Below, in pieces: positions 38,831-52,392 of a stretch of DNA of 64,000 bases. The stretch covers positions 163,795-227,794 of the forward strand of contig NZ_KI519439.1 of NCBI RefSeq assembly GCF_000482485.1. The letters are read 5' to 3'. Each line of letters starts with the position of its first letter. Positions within the stretch are counted from its first letter, which is position 1. Position numbers and translations under genes: made by a program. Source of the stretch: Paucisalibacillus globulus DSM 18846 (GTDB lineage: Bacteria; Bacillota; Bacilli; Bacillales; Amphibacillaceae). The notes beneath the pieces were generated by a model. The model was given only the letters and a program-made list of their open reading frames with translations, was not told where the DNA came from and did no database searches.

Positions 38831-39859
38831 ATGAGAGCATTAATCGACTTACAAAAAAAGCTAATACCAGATTTATTAGATGTGATGCAGACAAGATATT
38901 CTCTATTACACAGTGTGAACCTTTATCAACCTATTGGAAGAAGGGGGATAGCTGAAAGTAGTAATCTAACAGAAAGACAAGTTCGAAGTGAGATTGACTT
39001 TCTTCAAGGACAAGGATTGATAGAAGTTACTACAAAGGGCATGCTTATTACAGAGCAAGGAAAAGTTACCCTTGAGCAGTTGTCTCGATTTATGAGTGAA
39101 ATTAGTGGGTTACATGTTTTAGAAAAGCAAATTAAGGAAACATTACAAATAGATAATGTAATTGTTGTTCCTGGCAACAGTGATGAGGGTGACTGGGTTA
39201 AGCAAGAAATGGGAAAAGCCTGTGTAGCTTATCTTAGAAAAATTATTATGCCAAGCGCAACCATTGCTGTAACAGGCGGAACAACGATGGCTTCTGTTGC
39301 AAGTGTAATGACACCATTTGATAGAGAAGATAACTATTTATTTGTACCTGCCCGTGGTGGTATTGGAGAAAAAGTGGAAAATCAGGCCAATACAATTGCG
39401 GCACAAATGTCCCTCAAAGCACAAGGAAACTATCGATTACTATATGTACCAGATCCACTAAGTGAAACGTCGTATCAGAACATGATTCAAGAACCTTCGA
39501 TAATAGAAGTGCTACAATTAATTAGAAACTCTGATATTGTGTTACATGGAATTGGTGATGCCTTAACAATGGCTGACCGCCGGAAAACTCCGGAAGAGAT
39601 TAGGACAAAGTTACTTGAAAACAAAGCCGTTAGTGAGGCATTTGGTTATTATTTTGATCAACAAGGTAATGTCGTTCATAAGGTTCGAACAGTAGGATTA
39701 CAGCTAGAGGATTTGAAGAAAAGGAAATATGTGATTACTGTTGCTGGAGGCAAATCAAAGGCAAAAGCAATTGAATCGTATTTCAAGCATGCAAAGAGTA
39801 ATATGCTGATCACAGATGAGGCAGCAGCAGAACAGATTTTAAGGGATTTTTCCCTTTAA
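38831..39859 (+). CDS. cggR: CggR, central glycolytic genes regulator
   Basis: The 342-residue SorC-family repressor has an N-terminal winged helix (RRGIAESSNLTERQVRSEID) and a C-terminal sugar-binding domain (SATIAVTGGTTMASVASVMT; ITVAGGKSKAKAIESYFKHA) that senses fructose-1,6-bisphosphate. It represses the gapA operon of glycolysis. AAGGAGA lies before the ATG. gapA follows after 40 nt, in the same operon as in B. subtilis. Confidence 0.95.
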   Translation: MRALIDLQKKLIPDLLDVMQTRYSLLHSVNLYQPIGRRGIAESSNLTERQVRSEIDFLQGQGLIEVTTKGMLITEQGKVTLEQLSRFMSEISGLHVLEKQIKETLQIDNVIVVPGNSDEGDWVKQEMGKACVAYLRKIIMPSATIAVTGGTTMASVASVMTPFDREDNYLFVPARGGIGEKVENQANTIAAQMSLKAQGNYRLLYVPDPLSETSYQNMIQEPSIIEVLQLIRNSDIVLHGIGDALTMADRRKTPEEIRTKLLENKAVSEAFGYYFDQQGNVVHKVRTVGLQLEDLKKRKYVITVAGGKSKAKAIESYFKHAKSNMLITDEAAAEQILRDFSL

Positions 39860-39887
39860 ATATAGCAATACAATATAGATTTATTAG

Positions 39888-40907
<1,020 letters not shown>

Positions 40908-40927
40908 GAACACAAGTTTAGATATTA

Positions 40928-40967
40928 ACAGAAAAGGTGGAGATAATATATTCTCCTCCTTTTCCGT
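40928..40967 (+). terminator. Hairpin between gapA and pgk (partial terminator or processing site)
   Basis: GAAAAGGTGGAG pairs with CTCCTCCTTTTC with one mismatch. No T-run follows (CGTGTTTATT), so it could act as an mRNA stabilising or processing structure rather than a full terminator. In B. subtilis the cggR-gapA transcript is processed and gapA mRNA accumulates. Confidence 0.5.
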
Positions 40968-41054
40968 GTTTATTCTTCCTATTCCCCGATTAATGAATGG
41001 AGTCTAGGGAAACCTAAAAAGTAATGCTTACATAAATTTTGGGAGGAAATCCAA

Positions 41055-42236
41055 ATGAATAAAAAAACAGTAAAAGACCTTGATTTAAAAGGAAAAAAGG
41101 TATTTTGTCGTGTTGATTTTAACGTCCCAATGAAAGATGGAGAAGTAACAGATGATACTAGAATAAGAGCTGCCTTACCTACTATTCAGTATTTATCAGA
41201 GCAAGGGGCAAAAGTAATTCTTGCAAGTCATCTTGGTCGTCCTAAAGGGCAAGCTGTTGATGAATTACGACTTGATCCTGTTGCTAAAAAATTAAGTGAT
41301 TTAATTGGGAAAGAAGTTGTAAAAACGGACTCTGTTTATGGTGCAGAGGTTGATGAAGCTATTTCTAAATTAAATGACGGTGATTTACTACTAATTGAAA
41401 ATGTTCGATTTGAAGCTGGAGAAGAGAAAAATGATCCGGCACTTGCTGAGGCATTTGCAAACATGGCTGATTTTTATGTGAATGATGCATTTGGAGCAGC
41501 ACACCGTGCACATGCTTCGACAGCGGGTATTGCTGAAAAACTTCCATCTGCTTCTGGTTTCTTGATGGAAAAGGAACTTTCTGTGTTAGGAAAAGCACTT
41601 GAAGATCCTGAACGTCCATTCACAGCGATCATCGGTGGAGCAAAGGTAAAAGATAAAATTGGTGTTATTGATCATTTATTAGATAAAGTTGATAATCTTA
41701 TCATTGGTGGCGGGCTAGCTTACACATTTGTTAAAGCACAAGGCCACGAAATTGGTAAGTCACTTTTAGAAGAAGATAAAATCGATTTAGCAAAAGAATT
41801 TATGAAAAAAGCACAAGAAAAAGGCGTTCAATTCGTATTACCAGAAGATGTTGTTGTTGCAGATGATTTCTCTGAGGATGCAAATAGAAAAGTTGTTGCT
41901 ATTTCTGAAATTCCTTCTGACTGGGAAGCACTTGATATCGGACCGAAAACAAGTGAAAAATATGCTCAAATCGTAAAAGACTCTAAGCTTGTAATTTGGA
42001 ATGGACCAATGGGTGTGTTTGAATTAAATGCATTTGCTAATGGTACGAAAGCTGTTGCTAAAGCACTTGCTGAAACAGAAGGGTACACAGTTATTGGTGG
42101 CGGTGATTCTGCTGCAGCAGTTGAGAAGTTTGATTTAGCAGACAAGATGGACCACGTCTCTACTGGTGGTGGAGCTTCCTTAGAATTTATGGAAGGTAAA
42201 GAGTTACCGGGTGTTGCGGCACTTAGCGATAAATAA
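41055..42236 (+). CDS. pgk: Phosphoglycerate kinase
   Basis: The 393-residue two-domain kinase has the N-terminal substrate site [11 protein letters not shown] and [10 protein letters not shown], and the C-terminal nucleotide site with WNGPMGVFE and GGGDSAAAV, plus ST-GGGASLE. It makes ATP from 1,3-bisphosphoglycerate. GGGAGGAAA precedes the ATG. Confidence 0.98.
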   Translation: MNKKTVKDLDLKGKKVFCRVDFNVPMKDGEVTDDTRIRAALPTIQYLSEQGAKVILASHLGRPKGQAVDELRLDPVAKKLSDLIGKEVVKTDSVYGAEVDEAISKLNDGDLLLIENVRFEAGEEKNDPALAEAFANMADFYVNDAFGAAHRAHASTAGIAEKLPSASGFLMEKELSVLGKALEDPERPFTAIIGGAKVKDKIGVIDHLLDKVDNLIIGGGLAYTFVKAQGHEIGKSLLEEDKIDLAKEFMKKAQEKGVQFVLPEDVVVADDFSEDANRKVVAISEIPSDWEALDIGPKTSEKYAQIVKDSKLVIWNGPMGVFELNAFANGTKAVAKALAETEGYTVIGGGDSAAAVEKFDLADKMDHVSTGGGASLEFMEGKELPGVAALSDK

Positions 42237-45859
<3,623 letters not shown>

Positions 45860-45872
45860 ATAAGAACATTTA

Positions 45873-45908
45873 AGAAGGCTGCCTTTGATGGGCAGTCTTT
45901 TTTTTATT
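45873..45908 (+). terminator. Rho-independent terminator after eno
   Basis: AGGCTGCC pairs with GGGCAGTCT (with wobble) around a TTTGAT loop, then T8. Confidence 0.85.
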
Positions 45909-45964
45909 AGGGAATTTTTTTAGTGACAATTTGTTATTAGAGGAAGATTAAGTTGCTGAACTAC

Positions 45965-46272
45965 CTACTATGAACGATTCTAAAGGACAGGGTTCCATGA
46001 AAATCGAGAACTTAGTCTAATAGAACAGTTCTAAAGGACAGAGTTTCAGGAAAATCGAGAACTTAGTCTAATAGAACGGTTCTAAAGGACAGAGTTTCAG
46101 GAAAAGCGAGAACTTAGTCTAATAGAACGGTTCTAAAGGACAGAGTTTCAGGAAAAGCGAGAACTTAGTCTAATAGAACGGTTCTAAAGGACAGAATCCA
46201 AGGGAAAATGGAGAAATCAGTCTAATAGAACGGTTCTAAACGATAGACATCCAAGGAAACCGTGTACTCTGT
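45965..46272. repeat. 51-bp tandem repeat array, second locus of the family
   Basis: Units beginning TCTAATAG start at 46016, 46067, 46118, 46169 and 46221, with a diverged unit upstream (from 45965) and decay after 46221. The period is 51 nt (52 for the last). The core is the same as in the array at 25871; the remainder differs (TCAGGAAAAGCGAGAA instead of AGCGTATTTCCGTAAA). It lies between eno and a nucleoside hydrolase gene, 57 nt after the terminator. Confidence 0.92.
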
Positions 46273-46404
46273 TCTTTATGGGTACTCATGGGAAGAATTC
46301 ATTAAACCAACTCCATTTTTTGCCAAATTAAATATTTTGTCACAGGACAATACTATCTAGAAATAACCTATAAAGATAAGTAAATCCTGAAAGGAAGAGA
46401 CAAG

Positions 46405-47385
46405 GTGGTTAAAAAGGTATTACTTTTTGGTGATATAGGGATTGATGACATAATCGCGTTAATATATGGCTATCAAAGTGAAGAAATTGAAATTGTGGGT
46501 ATTGTTACGGATTATGGGAATATTCCTAGAGAAAATGCGCTTAAAACTGTACGATATTTGAACGAGGAGGTTTTTCCTTCTGAAGAAGCTCAGAGTACAG
46601 TGTTAATTGCTGGCGCAGAAAATCCAATGACGGCCGAACCTGTTGAATTTTTCCCTCAAATACATGGCGAATATGGAATGGGTCCTATAGTCCCTGAGAA
46701 CGTTGAAGATGGCCTTACATTGGAAAACTTTTTTACCATCATTGATATTATTAATCAATATGATGGGGAATTGTATATTGTAAATATAGGTAGATTAACC
46801 TCTCTTGCTACAATGTTTTTACTCTATCCAGAGACGATGAAAAAGATTAAAGGCATTTATGTGATGGGAGGTGCATTCTGGGTTCCTGGGAATGCTACAG
46901 CAGTATCAGAGGCGAATTTTCATGGTGATCCAGTTGCGGCACAAATTGTTCTTACGTACTCTGATAAGGTTACCATTATACCTCTAAATGTTACGCAGAA
47001 TGCCATTGTAACACCAGAAATGGTAGATTATATTGATCAGGTTGGGCCTATTGATATAGTTAAACCAATGATTGATTATTACTATGATTTTTACAAAGAA
47101 CGTGATCCTTCCGTACAAGGTAGCCCACTCCATGATGTTTTAACATTAATGGCAGTTAACAATGGGGATATGTTTACGTACGAGGAATATCCAGTTCATA
47201 TTGTGCAGGCGACTAGAGGTACAGAACGTGGGCAAAGTATTGCAGATATTCGTCCTTTTGGAAATCTGGAAGAAGAAACAGATAAAGAGATTAAGAGGCA
47301 TAGAATTGCTTTTGATTTTGATTATAGGCGGTTTTTTAGGGATTTCATGACAACCATGTCAGGACAACGATTCAAGTCAAAATAG
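46405..47385 (+). CDS. Inosine-uridine nucleoside hydrolase family protein
   Basis: The 326-residue protein has the family's aspartate cluster at the N-terminus (FGDIGIDDIIALIYGYQS, in place of DTDPGxDDxxA) and conserved VMGGAFWVPGNATAVSEANF with HGDP, as well as the C-terminal LHDVLTLMAV. The Asp cluster binds calcium. The first Asp-Thr of the canonical motif is altered, so substrate range may differ. It starts with GTG (46405), with AAGGAAGAGA upstream. It is monocistronic, with a terminator after it. Confidence 0.82.
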   Translation: MVKKVLLFGDIGIDDIIALIYGYQSEEIEIVGIVTDYGNIPRENALKTVRYLNEEVFPSEEAQSTVLIAGAENPMTAEPVEFFPQIHGEYGMGPIVPENVEDGLTLENFFTIIDIINQYDGELYIVNIGRLTSLATMFLLYPETMKKIKGIYVMGGAFWVPGNATAVSEANFHGDPVAAQIVLTYSDKVTIIPLNVTQNAIVTPEMVDYIDQVGPIDIVKPMIDYYYDFYKERDPSVQGSPLHDVLTLMAVNNGDMFTYEEYPVHIVQATRGTERGQSIADIRPFGNLEEETDKEIKRHRIAFDFDYRRFFRDFMTTMSGQRFKSK

Positions 47386-47414
47386 GGTACTGAATGTTCA
47401 GTGCTCTTTTTTGT
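47384..47414 (+). terminator. Rho-independent terminator after the nucleoside hydrolase gene
   Basis: GGGTACTG pairs with CAGTGCTC (two wobbles) around AATGTT, followed by T6. The stem begins inside the stop codon. Confidence 0.72.
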
Positions 47415-47417
47415 AGA

Positions 47418-47492
47418 TAGGAAAAATATAAAAACTTTACGCTGACATAAGAAACACATTTACTAAAGGAAGCGGGATGCGAGTTTTTCTAA
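47418..47492 (+). repeat. Two-hairpin intergenic element, copy C (degenerate)
   Basis: TAGGAAAAATATAAAAACTTT, then ACATAAGAAACACATTTACT...GATGCGAGTTTTTCTAA. The 3' part (GATGCGAGTTTTTCTAA) is well conserved with copy A, but the left arm has drifted (AGAAACAC rather than AGAAAAAC), so the large stem is weakened. Confidence 0.55.
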
Positions 47493-47531
47493 TGTTATAA
47501 TAAGTGAAAAAGGTAATAGAGAGGGATAGCA

Positions 47532-48104
47532 TTGTTACATACGATAAAAGAAAGAAGAAGTATCCATACATTTCAAGAAAAAGAAGTTGGTTTAGAAATA
47601 TTAAAGGAGATTTTCACCTATGGTTCCTATGCCCCCACACATTATATGAAGGAGCCTTGGCAAATTAAATTGTACCAAGGTAATGGGAAGGAATCTCTCA
47701 TTGCAGCCATTATGAATAGTTACCAAAGAATCGGAATGATTAAGAATGATCAAGAACCAAAAACAATAAAAATGATAGAGTCAATGAAAAATTTTCTTCG
47801 TGCTATTCCACACCATGCCGTTATCTATTTTGAAAAAGAAGATGACCCTGTTCGTTACGAAGAGGAATATGCTGCGGTATGTGCATTCATTCAAAACGCA
47901 CAACTCGCAGCTTGGGAATTCAATGTAGGAATGCTTTGGACCATTACTCCGTACATGCATGATTCTGATTTTTATGAAGAAATAGGACTTGATCCCGCGT
48001 CAATGAAAATCGCAGCAGTCATGCAAATTGGCTATCCAAAAAAGGTTCCGCAATATAAGGTGAGGACACCAATTGAAGAAAAAATAGAGATTATTGATAA
48101 ATAA
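47532..48104 (+). CDS. Nitroreductase family protein
   Basis: The 190-residue FMN-dependent family protein begins LHTIKERRSIHTFQEKEV (the RRS/R FMN-binding start of nitroreductases), has YGSYAPTHYMKEPWQIKLYQ, and later FIQNAQLAAWEFNVGMLWTI. The substrate is unknown; such enzymes reduce quinones, nitro compounds or enones. The start is TTG (47532) with AGAGAGGGA upstream. Repeat copy C lies just before. It is convergent with ptsI. Confidence 0.85.
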   Translation: MLHTIKERRSIHTFQEKEVGLEILKEIFTYGSYAPTHYMKEPWQIKLYQGNGKESLIAAIMNSYQRIGMIKNDQEPKTIKMIESMKNFLRAIPHHAVIYFEKEDDPVRYEEEYAAVCAFIQNAQLAAWEFNVGMLWTITPYMHDSDFYEEIGLDPASMKIAAVMQIGYPKKVPQYKVRTPIEEKIEIIDK

Positions 48105-48109
48105 ACGTA

Positions 48110-48148
48110 TATCAAAAAAACGAGGATGCTCTTTGAACATCCTCGTTT
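48110..48148 (-). terminator. Rho-independent terminator of ptsI
   Basis: AAACGAGGATG/CATCCTCGTTT hairpin; the T-run is on the minus strand (TTTTTTT), so it ends ptsI transcription. It may also work weakly for the plus-strand nitroreductase gene. Confidence 0.85.
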
Positions 48149-48154
48149 GAACAT

Positions 48155-49867
48155 TTATTCTGTTTTTTCTTTCACAAAAGCTTCGACTTCTTCTGCTGTA
48201 GACATAGATAATAGCTTGTCTTTATAAGAAGCCATTTCTTTCTTAGAAATACCTTTAAGTTGTGTACGAGCTGGTAAAATTGAAGTCGCACTCATACTGA
48301 ATTCATCAAGACCTAGACCAAGTAGGATTGGAATTGCAATTGGATCTCCGGCCATCTCTCCACACATTCCTGCCCATTTACCTTCACTATGTGCGGCTTC
48401 AATCACATTATTAACTAGATTCAAGATTGCTGGATGATATGGTTGATACAAGTATGATACTTGTTCATTCATACGGTCTGCAGCCATTGTATATTGAATT
48501 AGGTCATTTGTTCCGATACTAAAGAAATCAACTTCTTTTGCAAACTGTTTAGCGATTACTGCAGTTGAAGGGATTTCAACCATGATACCGACTTCAATGC
48601 TATCAGAAACTTTATGGCCTTCTTTCTTCAAGTTTTCTTTTTCATCTAAAAGAATTTCTTTTGCTTTACGGAATTCTTCTAGCGTTGCAATCATTGGGAA
48701 CATGATTTTAAGATTTCCATATACACTTGCACGAAGTAAAGCGCGAAGCTGTGGACGGAATACATGTTCATTATCTAAACAGAAACGAATTGCTCTAAAT
48801 CCTAAGAATGGGTTCATTTCTTTTGGTAGATCAAGATACGGAAGCTCCTTATCTCCACCAACATCAAGTGTACGAACGACAACAGGCTTGTCTCCCATTT
48901 GTTCTAAAACAGATTTATAAGCTTCATATTGTTCTTCCTCAGAAGGTAGTTCGTTTTTACCCATATAAAGGAATTCCGTACGGTAAAGACCAACACCTTC
49001 ACCACCGTTATTGATTACACCAGTAACATCATCTGGCGTACCAATATTAGCTACAAGCTCAACTTGTTCACCATCCGAAGTAAAAGTAGGCTCGTCTTTT
49101 AATTCAGCCCAAAGCGCCTGCTGTTTAGCGAATTTCTCTTGTTTTTCTTTATATTCTTTTACTTGTTCATCAGTCGGGTTGATGATCACATTTCCATCAA
49201 TACCATCAATAATGACGATATCATCTTGAGATACCGTTTTTGTTACTTCCTTTGTACCTACAACCGCTGGAATTTCTAGTGATCTAGCCATGATAGCAGA
49301 GTGAGAAGTACGTCCTCCGATATCAGTAGCAAAACCTTTTACGAATTGGCGGTTTAATTGTGCAGTATCTGATGGTGTTAAGTCATTTGCAATAACAATA
49401 ACTTCTTCATCAATTAATGCTGGATTCGGGAATGAAACCCCTAGTAAATGTGCTAGAACACGTTTTGTAACATCACGAATATCTGCTGCACGTTCACGCA
49501 TATATTCATTTTCCATGCTCTCAAACATTTGAATGAACATATTTGCAACATCTTCAAGTGCTGCCTCTGCTGATTGTTTCTCATTTTGAATTTTATCTTT
49601 AATTGGATTAATTAGTTCAGGATCACCTAAAACTAGTAAATGAGCAGAGAAAATTTCTGCATGCTCTGCACCTAATTCTTTTAGTGTGTGTTCCTTAATC
49701 TTTTCAAGCTCTTGCTTTGAAATTACAAGTGCATCGTCTAAGCGTTTTACTTCACTATCCGGATTATCAATCGTTTTCTTTGTATATGATAAATCAGGTG
49801 TAACAAGCTGATAAGCTTTTGCAATTGCAATACCAGAAGATGCTGCAATACCTTGGATGTTTGTCAT
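48155..49867 (-). CDS. ptsI: PTS enzyme I (phosphoenolpyruvate-protein phosphotransferase)
   Basis: The 570-residue enzyme has the N-terminal HPr-binding and phospho-His domain (active His in [17 protein letters not shown], about residue 189) and the C-terminal PEP-binding barrel ([27 protein letters not shown], and MCGEMAGDP with the active Cys). It phosphorylates HPr to start sugar PTS transport. The start TTG at 49888 is rejected; ATG 49867 gives [19 protein letters not shown], matching the family. Unlike the ptsH-ptsI arrangement usual in Bacillus, no HPr gene is adjacent. Confidence 0.96.
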   Translation of the reverse strand: MTNIQGIAASSGIAIAKAYQLVTPDLSYTKKTIDNPDSEVKRLDDALVISKQELEKIKEHTLKELGAEHAEIFSAHLLVLGDPELINPIKDKIQNEKQSAEAALEDVANMFIQMFESMENEYMRERAADIRDVTKRVLAHLLGVSFPNPALIDEEVIVIANDLTPSDTAQLNRQFVKGFATDIGGRTSHSAIMARSLEIPAVVGTKEVTKTVSQDDIVIIDGIDGNVIINPTDEQVKEYKEKQEKFAKQQALWAELKDEPTFTSDGEQVELVANIGTPDDVTGVINNGGEGVGLYRTEFLYMGKNELPSEEEQYEAYKSVLEQMGDKPVVVRTLDVGGDKELPYLDLPKEMNPFLGFRAIRFCLDNEHVFRPQLRALLRASVYGNLKIMFPMIATLEEFRKAKEILLDEKENLKKEGHKVSDSIEVGIMVEIPSTAVIAKQFAKEVDFFSIGTNDLIQYTMAADRMNEQVSYLYQPYHPAILNLVNNVIEAAHSEGKWAGMCGEMAGDPIAIPILLGLGLDEFSMSATSILPARTQLKGISKKEMASYKDKLLSMSTAEEVEAFVKEKTE

Positions 49868-49965
49868 AAGAAAGTACCAACCCTTCAAAAATTTTTCCTT
49901 TTCTCTACTATGTTAACCGTTACACATAAGGGATTCAAGCGATAAATCTTTATTCAACAAATTAT

Positions 49966-50907
49966 TCAATTTGGAAGCGTTTCACCTTCCATTTTTGGTA
50001 AATTACGCAAAATCCATTGTAGCATTCCGTCATAAACTTCACTTTTATTTGTTTCATTTAATACTTCATGTCGTGCACCTTCGAAAAGTACAGTTATAAT
50101 ATTCTGTATTCCTTGCCGTTCGTATAAGGAGGCGGTTTTCCATATTCCTTTTCCATAATTACCAACCGGATCTTCCTCGCCGCTAATAAATAGTATTGGC
50201 AAATCCTTTCTGATTCTTGCATTTAGTTTAGGGTTATGAATATAACTAATCCCTGTCATTAAATCGAAGAAAAAGCTAGCAGTTGGAATATAACCAGAAT
50301 ACCGATCCTGCATATAGTCTTTTACAATTTGATCGTCACGTGAAATCCAATCAAATGGCGTTTTTGGATCTTGTACTTTACGGTTAAATGCCCCGAAAGC
50401 AAGTTTATTCATAAGTGGTGATTTTTCCTTTGGGTTCAGTTTTGATGCTAATAATTTACCTAAAGTGGTTGTTAATTTTGGATAAAACCCTGTGCCAGAT
50501 AGGATTACTCCTTGAATGACATCACTATATTCTTGTATGTAGTTCCTTGCTAAAAAGGACCCCATACTATGTCCAAGTAAGAAAATGGGGACATCTGGAT
50601 ATTCCTCACTAATTATTTTGGTAATGGAAAATAAATCATCTCTTGTTTTTTCAAACCCATTCTGTTCGGATAAATACCCCATGAGTCCTTGTTTTTGTCC
50701 TGTTTTACCATGTCCACGATGATCATTACCATATACAAAAATATCATGTGTTACCAAGAAGTCGGCAAACCCGTGGTAACGCTGAAAATGTTCTACCATC
50801 CCATGTGCAATTTGAACAATTGCCCTTGGTTTCTTCCCGGGATCATGCCACTTCTCAACATAAATCTCAACATCGTCTACCGATTCTAACCAAAATGTAG
50901 ATTTCAA
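49966..50907 (-). CDS. Alpha/beta hydrolase, lysophospholipase/monoacylglycerol lipase type
   Basis: The 313-residue protein has the hydrolase nucleophile motif LLGHSMGSFLARNYI (GxSxG), the upstream IAHGMVEHFQRYHGFADFLV and YGNDHRGHGKTG of the serine aminopeptidase S33/lysophospholipase group, and the acid and His in FISGEEDPVG and GARHEVLNE. Substrate unknown. The start is uncertain: TTG 50907 is best spaced from AGGAG, with GTG 50913 and 50916 as alternatives. It lies upstream of ptsI on the same strand, 98 nt apart. Confidence 0.83.
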   Translation of the reverse strand: MKSTFWLESVDDVEIYVEKWHDPGKKPRAIVQIAHGMVEHFQRYHGFADFLVTHDIFVYGNDHRGHGKTGQKQGLMGYLSEQNGFEKTRDDLFSITKIISEEYPDVPIFLLGHSMGSFLARNYIQEYSDVIQGVILSGTGFYPKLTTTLGKLLASKLNPKEKSPLMNKLAFGAFNRKVQDPKTPFDWISRDDQIVKDYMQDRYSGYIPTASFFFDLMTGISYIHNPKLNARIRKDLPILFISGEEDPVGNYGKGIWKTASLYERQGIQNIITVLFEGARHEVLNETNKSEVYDGMLQWILRNLPKMEGETLPN

Positions 50908-51272
50908 AATCACCACTCCTATATTTTTCTGCTCGAATACACTACGATTTAACGCTTCCTATGCTTATGCGTGTCTCGCAGTTTCTACCTTACCTTGAGG
51001 TTATTTAAGATACACTGTATATAATTGTATGAGTTTGTGTCTTTTTGTAACGCTTTGAAGTAGGTTTACCTGGTGCAGGGGAATTAATGGGCACTTAAAT
51101 ATGACTTATTTGGATATATGTTACTCTAATAATAGAGGATAGAATACAGAAATGCTATTCTTCATAGAGTAAATAATACTAAATTATAAGAAATAGCTTG
51201 ATAAAGTATTCAAAATTATGCTAAAGTATGTATAGTTAACTGTCTCATATGTTCAGGAGGTGTCATGGAAAC
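50908..51272. other. Divergent intergenic region between the hydrolase gene and secG
   Basis: About 365 nt of AT-rich DNA hold the secG promoter (51198-51227) and presumably that of the minus-strand hydrolase. No RNA or gene was seen. Confidence 0.5.
51198..51227 (+). promoter_or_regulatory. Sigma-A promoter of secG
   Basis: TTGATA (51198-51203), 18-nt spacer, TAAAGT (51222-51227), 45 nt before the start. Confidence 0.5.
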
Positions 51273-51506
51273 ATGGCTGGTTTTGTAAATGTACTATTGG
51301 TGCTAGATGCAATCATTATGATTATTCTTGTTCTTTTACAAAGTGGTAAAAGTGCTGGTCTATCAGGAGCTATCTCCGGTGGGGCAGAGCAATTATTTGG
51401 AAAGCAGAAGGCTAGAGGTATTGACCTTGTACTTCACAGATCAACTGTTGTAGCTGGTGTTCTATTCTTCGTATTAGCTTTCTTAAGTGCTTACGTATTA
51501 CAATAG
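51273..51506 (+). CDS. secG: SecG, preprotein translocase subunit
   Basis: The 77-residue protein has two transmembrane helices ([20 protein letters not shown] and [19 protein letters not shown]) joined by the highly conserved [20 protein letters not shown]. It forms the SecYEG channel fed by SecA (encoded at 5322). The ATG at 51249 precedes the ribosome binding site AGGAGG and is rejected; ATG 51273 is in frame, 12 nt downstream, and gives the family length. A terminator lies before est. Confidence 0.93.
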   Translation: MAGFVNVLLVLDAIIMIILVLLQSGKSAGLSGAISGGAEQLFGKQKARGIDLVLHRSTVVAGVLFFVLAFLSAYVLQ

Positions 51507-51513
51507 TTAATAT

Positions 51514-51550
51514 CAAACCCTTATCACTAGAGTGGTAAGGGTTTTTTCCT
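51514..51550 (+). terminator. Rho-independent terminator after secG
   Basis: AAACCCTTATCACT and AGTGGTAAGGGTTT form a stem closing on AG, followed by TTT. Confidence 0.9.
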
Positions 51551-51610
51551 TTAATTAAGTGTACTTTGTGGTATAAAGGGTAAAGTATAGATAGAGAAGG
51601 AGTAATATAA

Positions 51611-52357
51611 ATGAAAGTTATTCAACCAAAGCCATTTACTTTCGAGGCAGGACCAAGAGCTGTATTGTTATTACATGGTTTTACTGGTCATACAGCGGAT
51701 GTGCGTATGCTTGGTCGCTTTTTAGAGAAAAAAGGATATACAAGCCATGCACCGATTTATCGTGGTCATGGACTACCACCAGAGGATTTAATCGTTACTA
51801 GACCCGATGAGTGGTGGGAGGATGTACTAAAAGCTTATCAACATTTAAAAGATTTAGGTTATGAAGAAATTGCAGTATGTGGATTATCACTAGGTGGCGT
51901 ACTCAGTTTGAAACTAGCTTTTTCTGAAAATGTTAAAGCAGTAATACCGATGTGTGCACCAATGTTTTTTGATAATGAACAACAATTAACTTCAGGATTC
52001 AAGGTGTTTTCAAAAGAATATAAGCAACTAGAAGGAAAAGACGAAGAAACGATTAAAACGGAACTAGAATACATAATGAATCATTCCAAAGAAATGTTTA
52101 TGGAACTAGGGAAACTAATCCGAGAAGTTCAAAATGATGTCGACATGATATACACGCCAACACTGGTTGTGCAGGCTAGATTAGATAAAATGATTAATAC
52201 CGAAAGTGCTACCTATATATATGAGAATGTAGAAGCAGATCGCAAGGAAATAAAATGGTACGAAAAATCTGGCCATGTTATTACAATTGATAAAGAAAAA
52301 GAGAAACTACATGAAGATATTTTTGCGTTTTTGGAGTCGCTAGATTGGAAAGAATGA
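51611..52357 (+). CDS. est: Carboxylesterase (Est30/YvaK type)
   Basis: The 248-residue alpha/beta hydrolase has an oxyanion HGFTG (VLLLHGFTGHTADVRMLGRF), nucleophile CGLSLGGVLSLKLA, and the acid/His in LDKMINTESA and KSGHVITIDKE. It resembles thermostable Est30 of Geobacillus, which cleaves short-chain esters. The gene lies between secG and rnr as in B. subtilis. AGAAGGAGTAAT precedes the ATG. The physiological substrate is unknown. Confidence 0.92.
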   Translation: MKVIQPKPFTFEAGPRAVLLLHGFTGHTADVRMLGRFLEKKGYTSHAPIYRGHGLPPEDLIVTRPDEWWEDVLKAYQHLKDLGYEEIAVCGLSLGGVLSLKLAFSENVKAVIPMCAPMFFDNEQQLTSGFKVFSKEYKQLEGKDEETIKTELEYIMNHSKEMFMELGKLIREVQNDVDMIYTPTLVVQARLDKMINTESATYIYENVEADRKEIKWYEKSGHVITIDKEKEKLHEDIFAFLESLDWKE

Positions 52358-52392
52358 GATATGACTATTGGTAATAGAAAGAGGGTGCAAGT

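Noticed and set aside
38752-38955. 67-codon open frame before and inside cggR
   Set aside because: It begins inside the CggR operator region and overlaps cggR in another frame; it is best explained as chance.
38831-39859. Possible deoR/sorC-type sugar operon regulator other than CggR
   Set aside because: The direct-repeat operator and the gapA neighbour identify CggR specifically.
49906-49930. Candidate catabolite-response (cre) site before ptsI
   Set aside because: TGTTAACCGTTACA is partly palindromic and cre-like, but the central CG of the consensus is lost, so I do not call it.
51264-51287. Seven-codon ORF (METWLVL) at the secG start
   Set aside because: It uses the same AGGAGG but in another frame from secG and is only 4 nt from it, so the site is more simply the secG ribosome binding site. 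It is too short to support.
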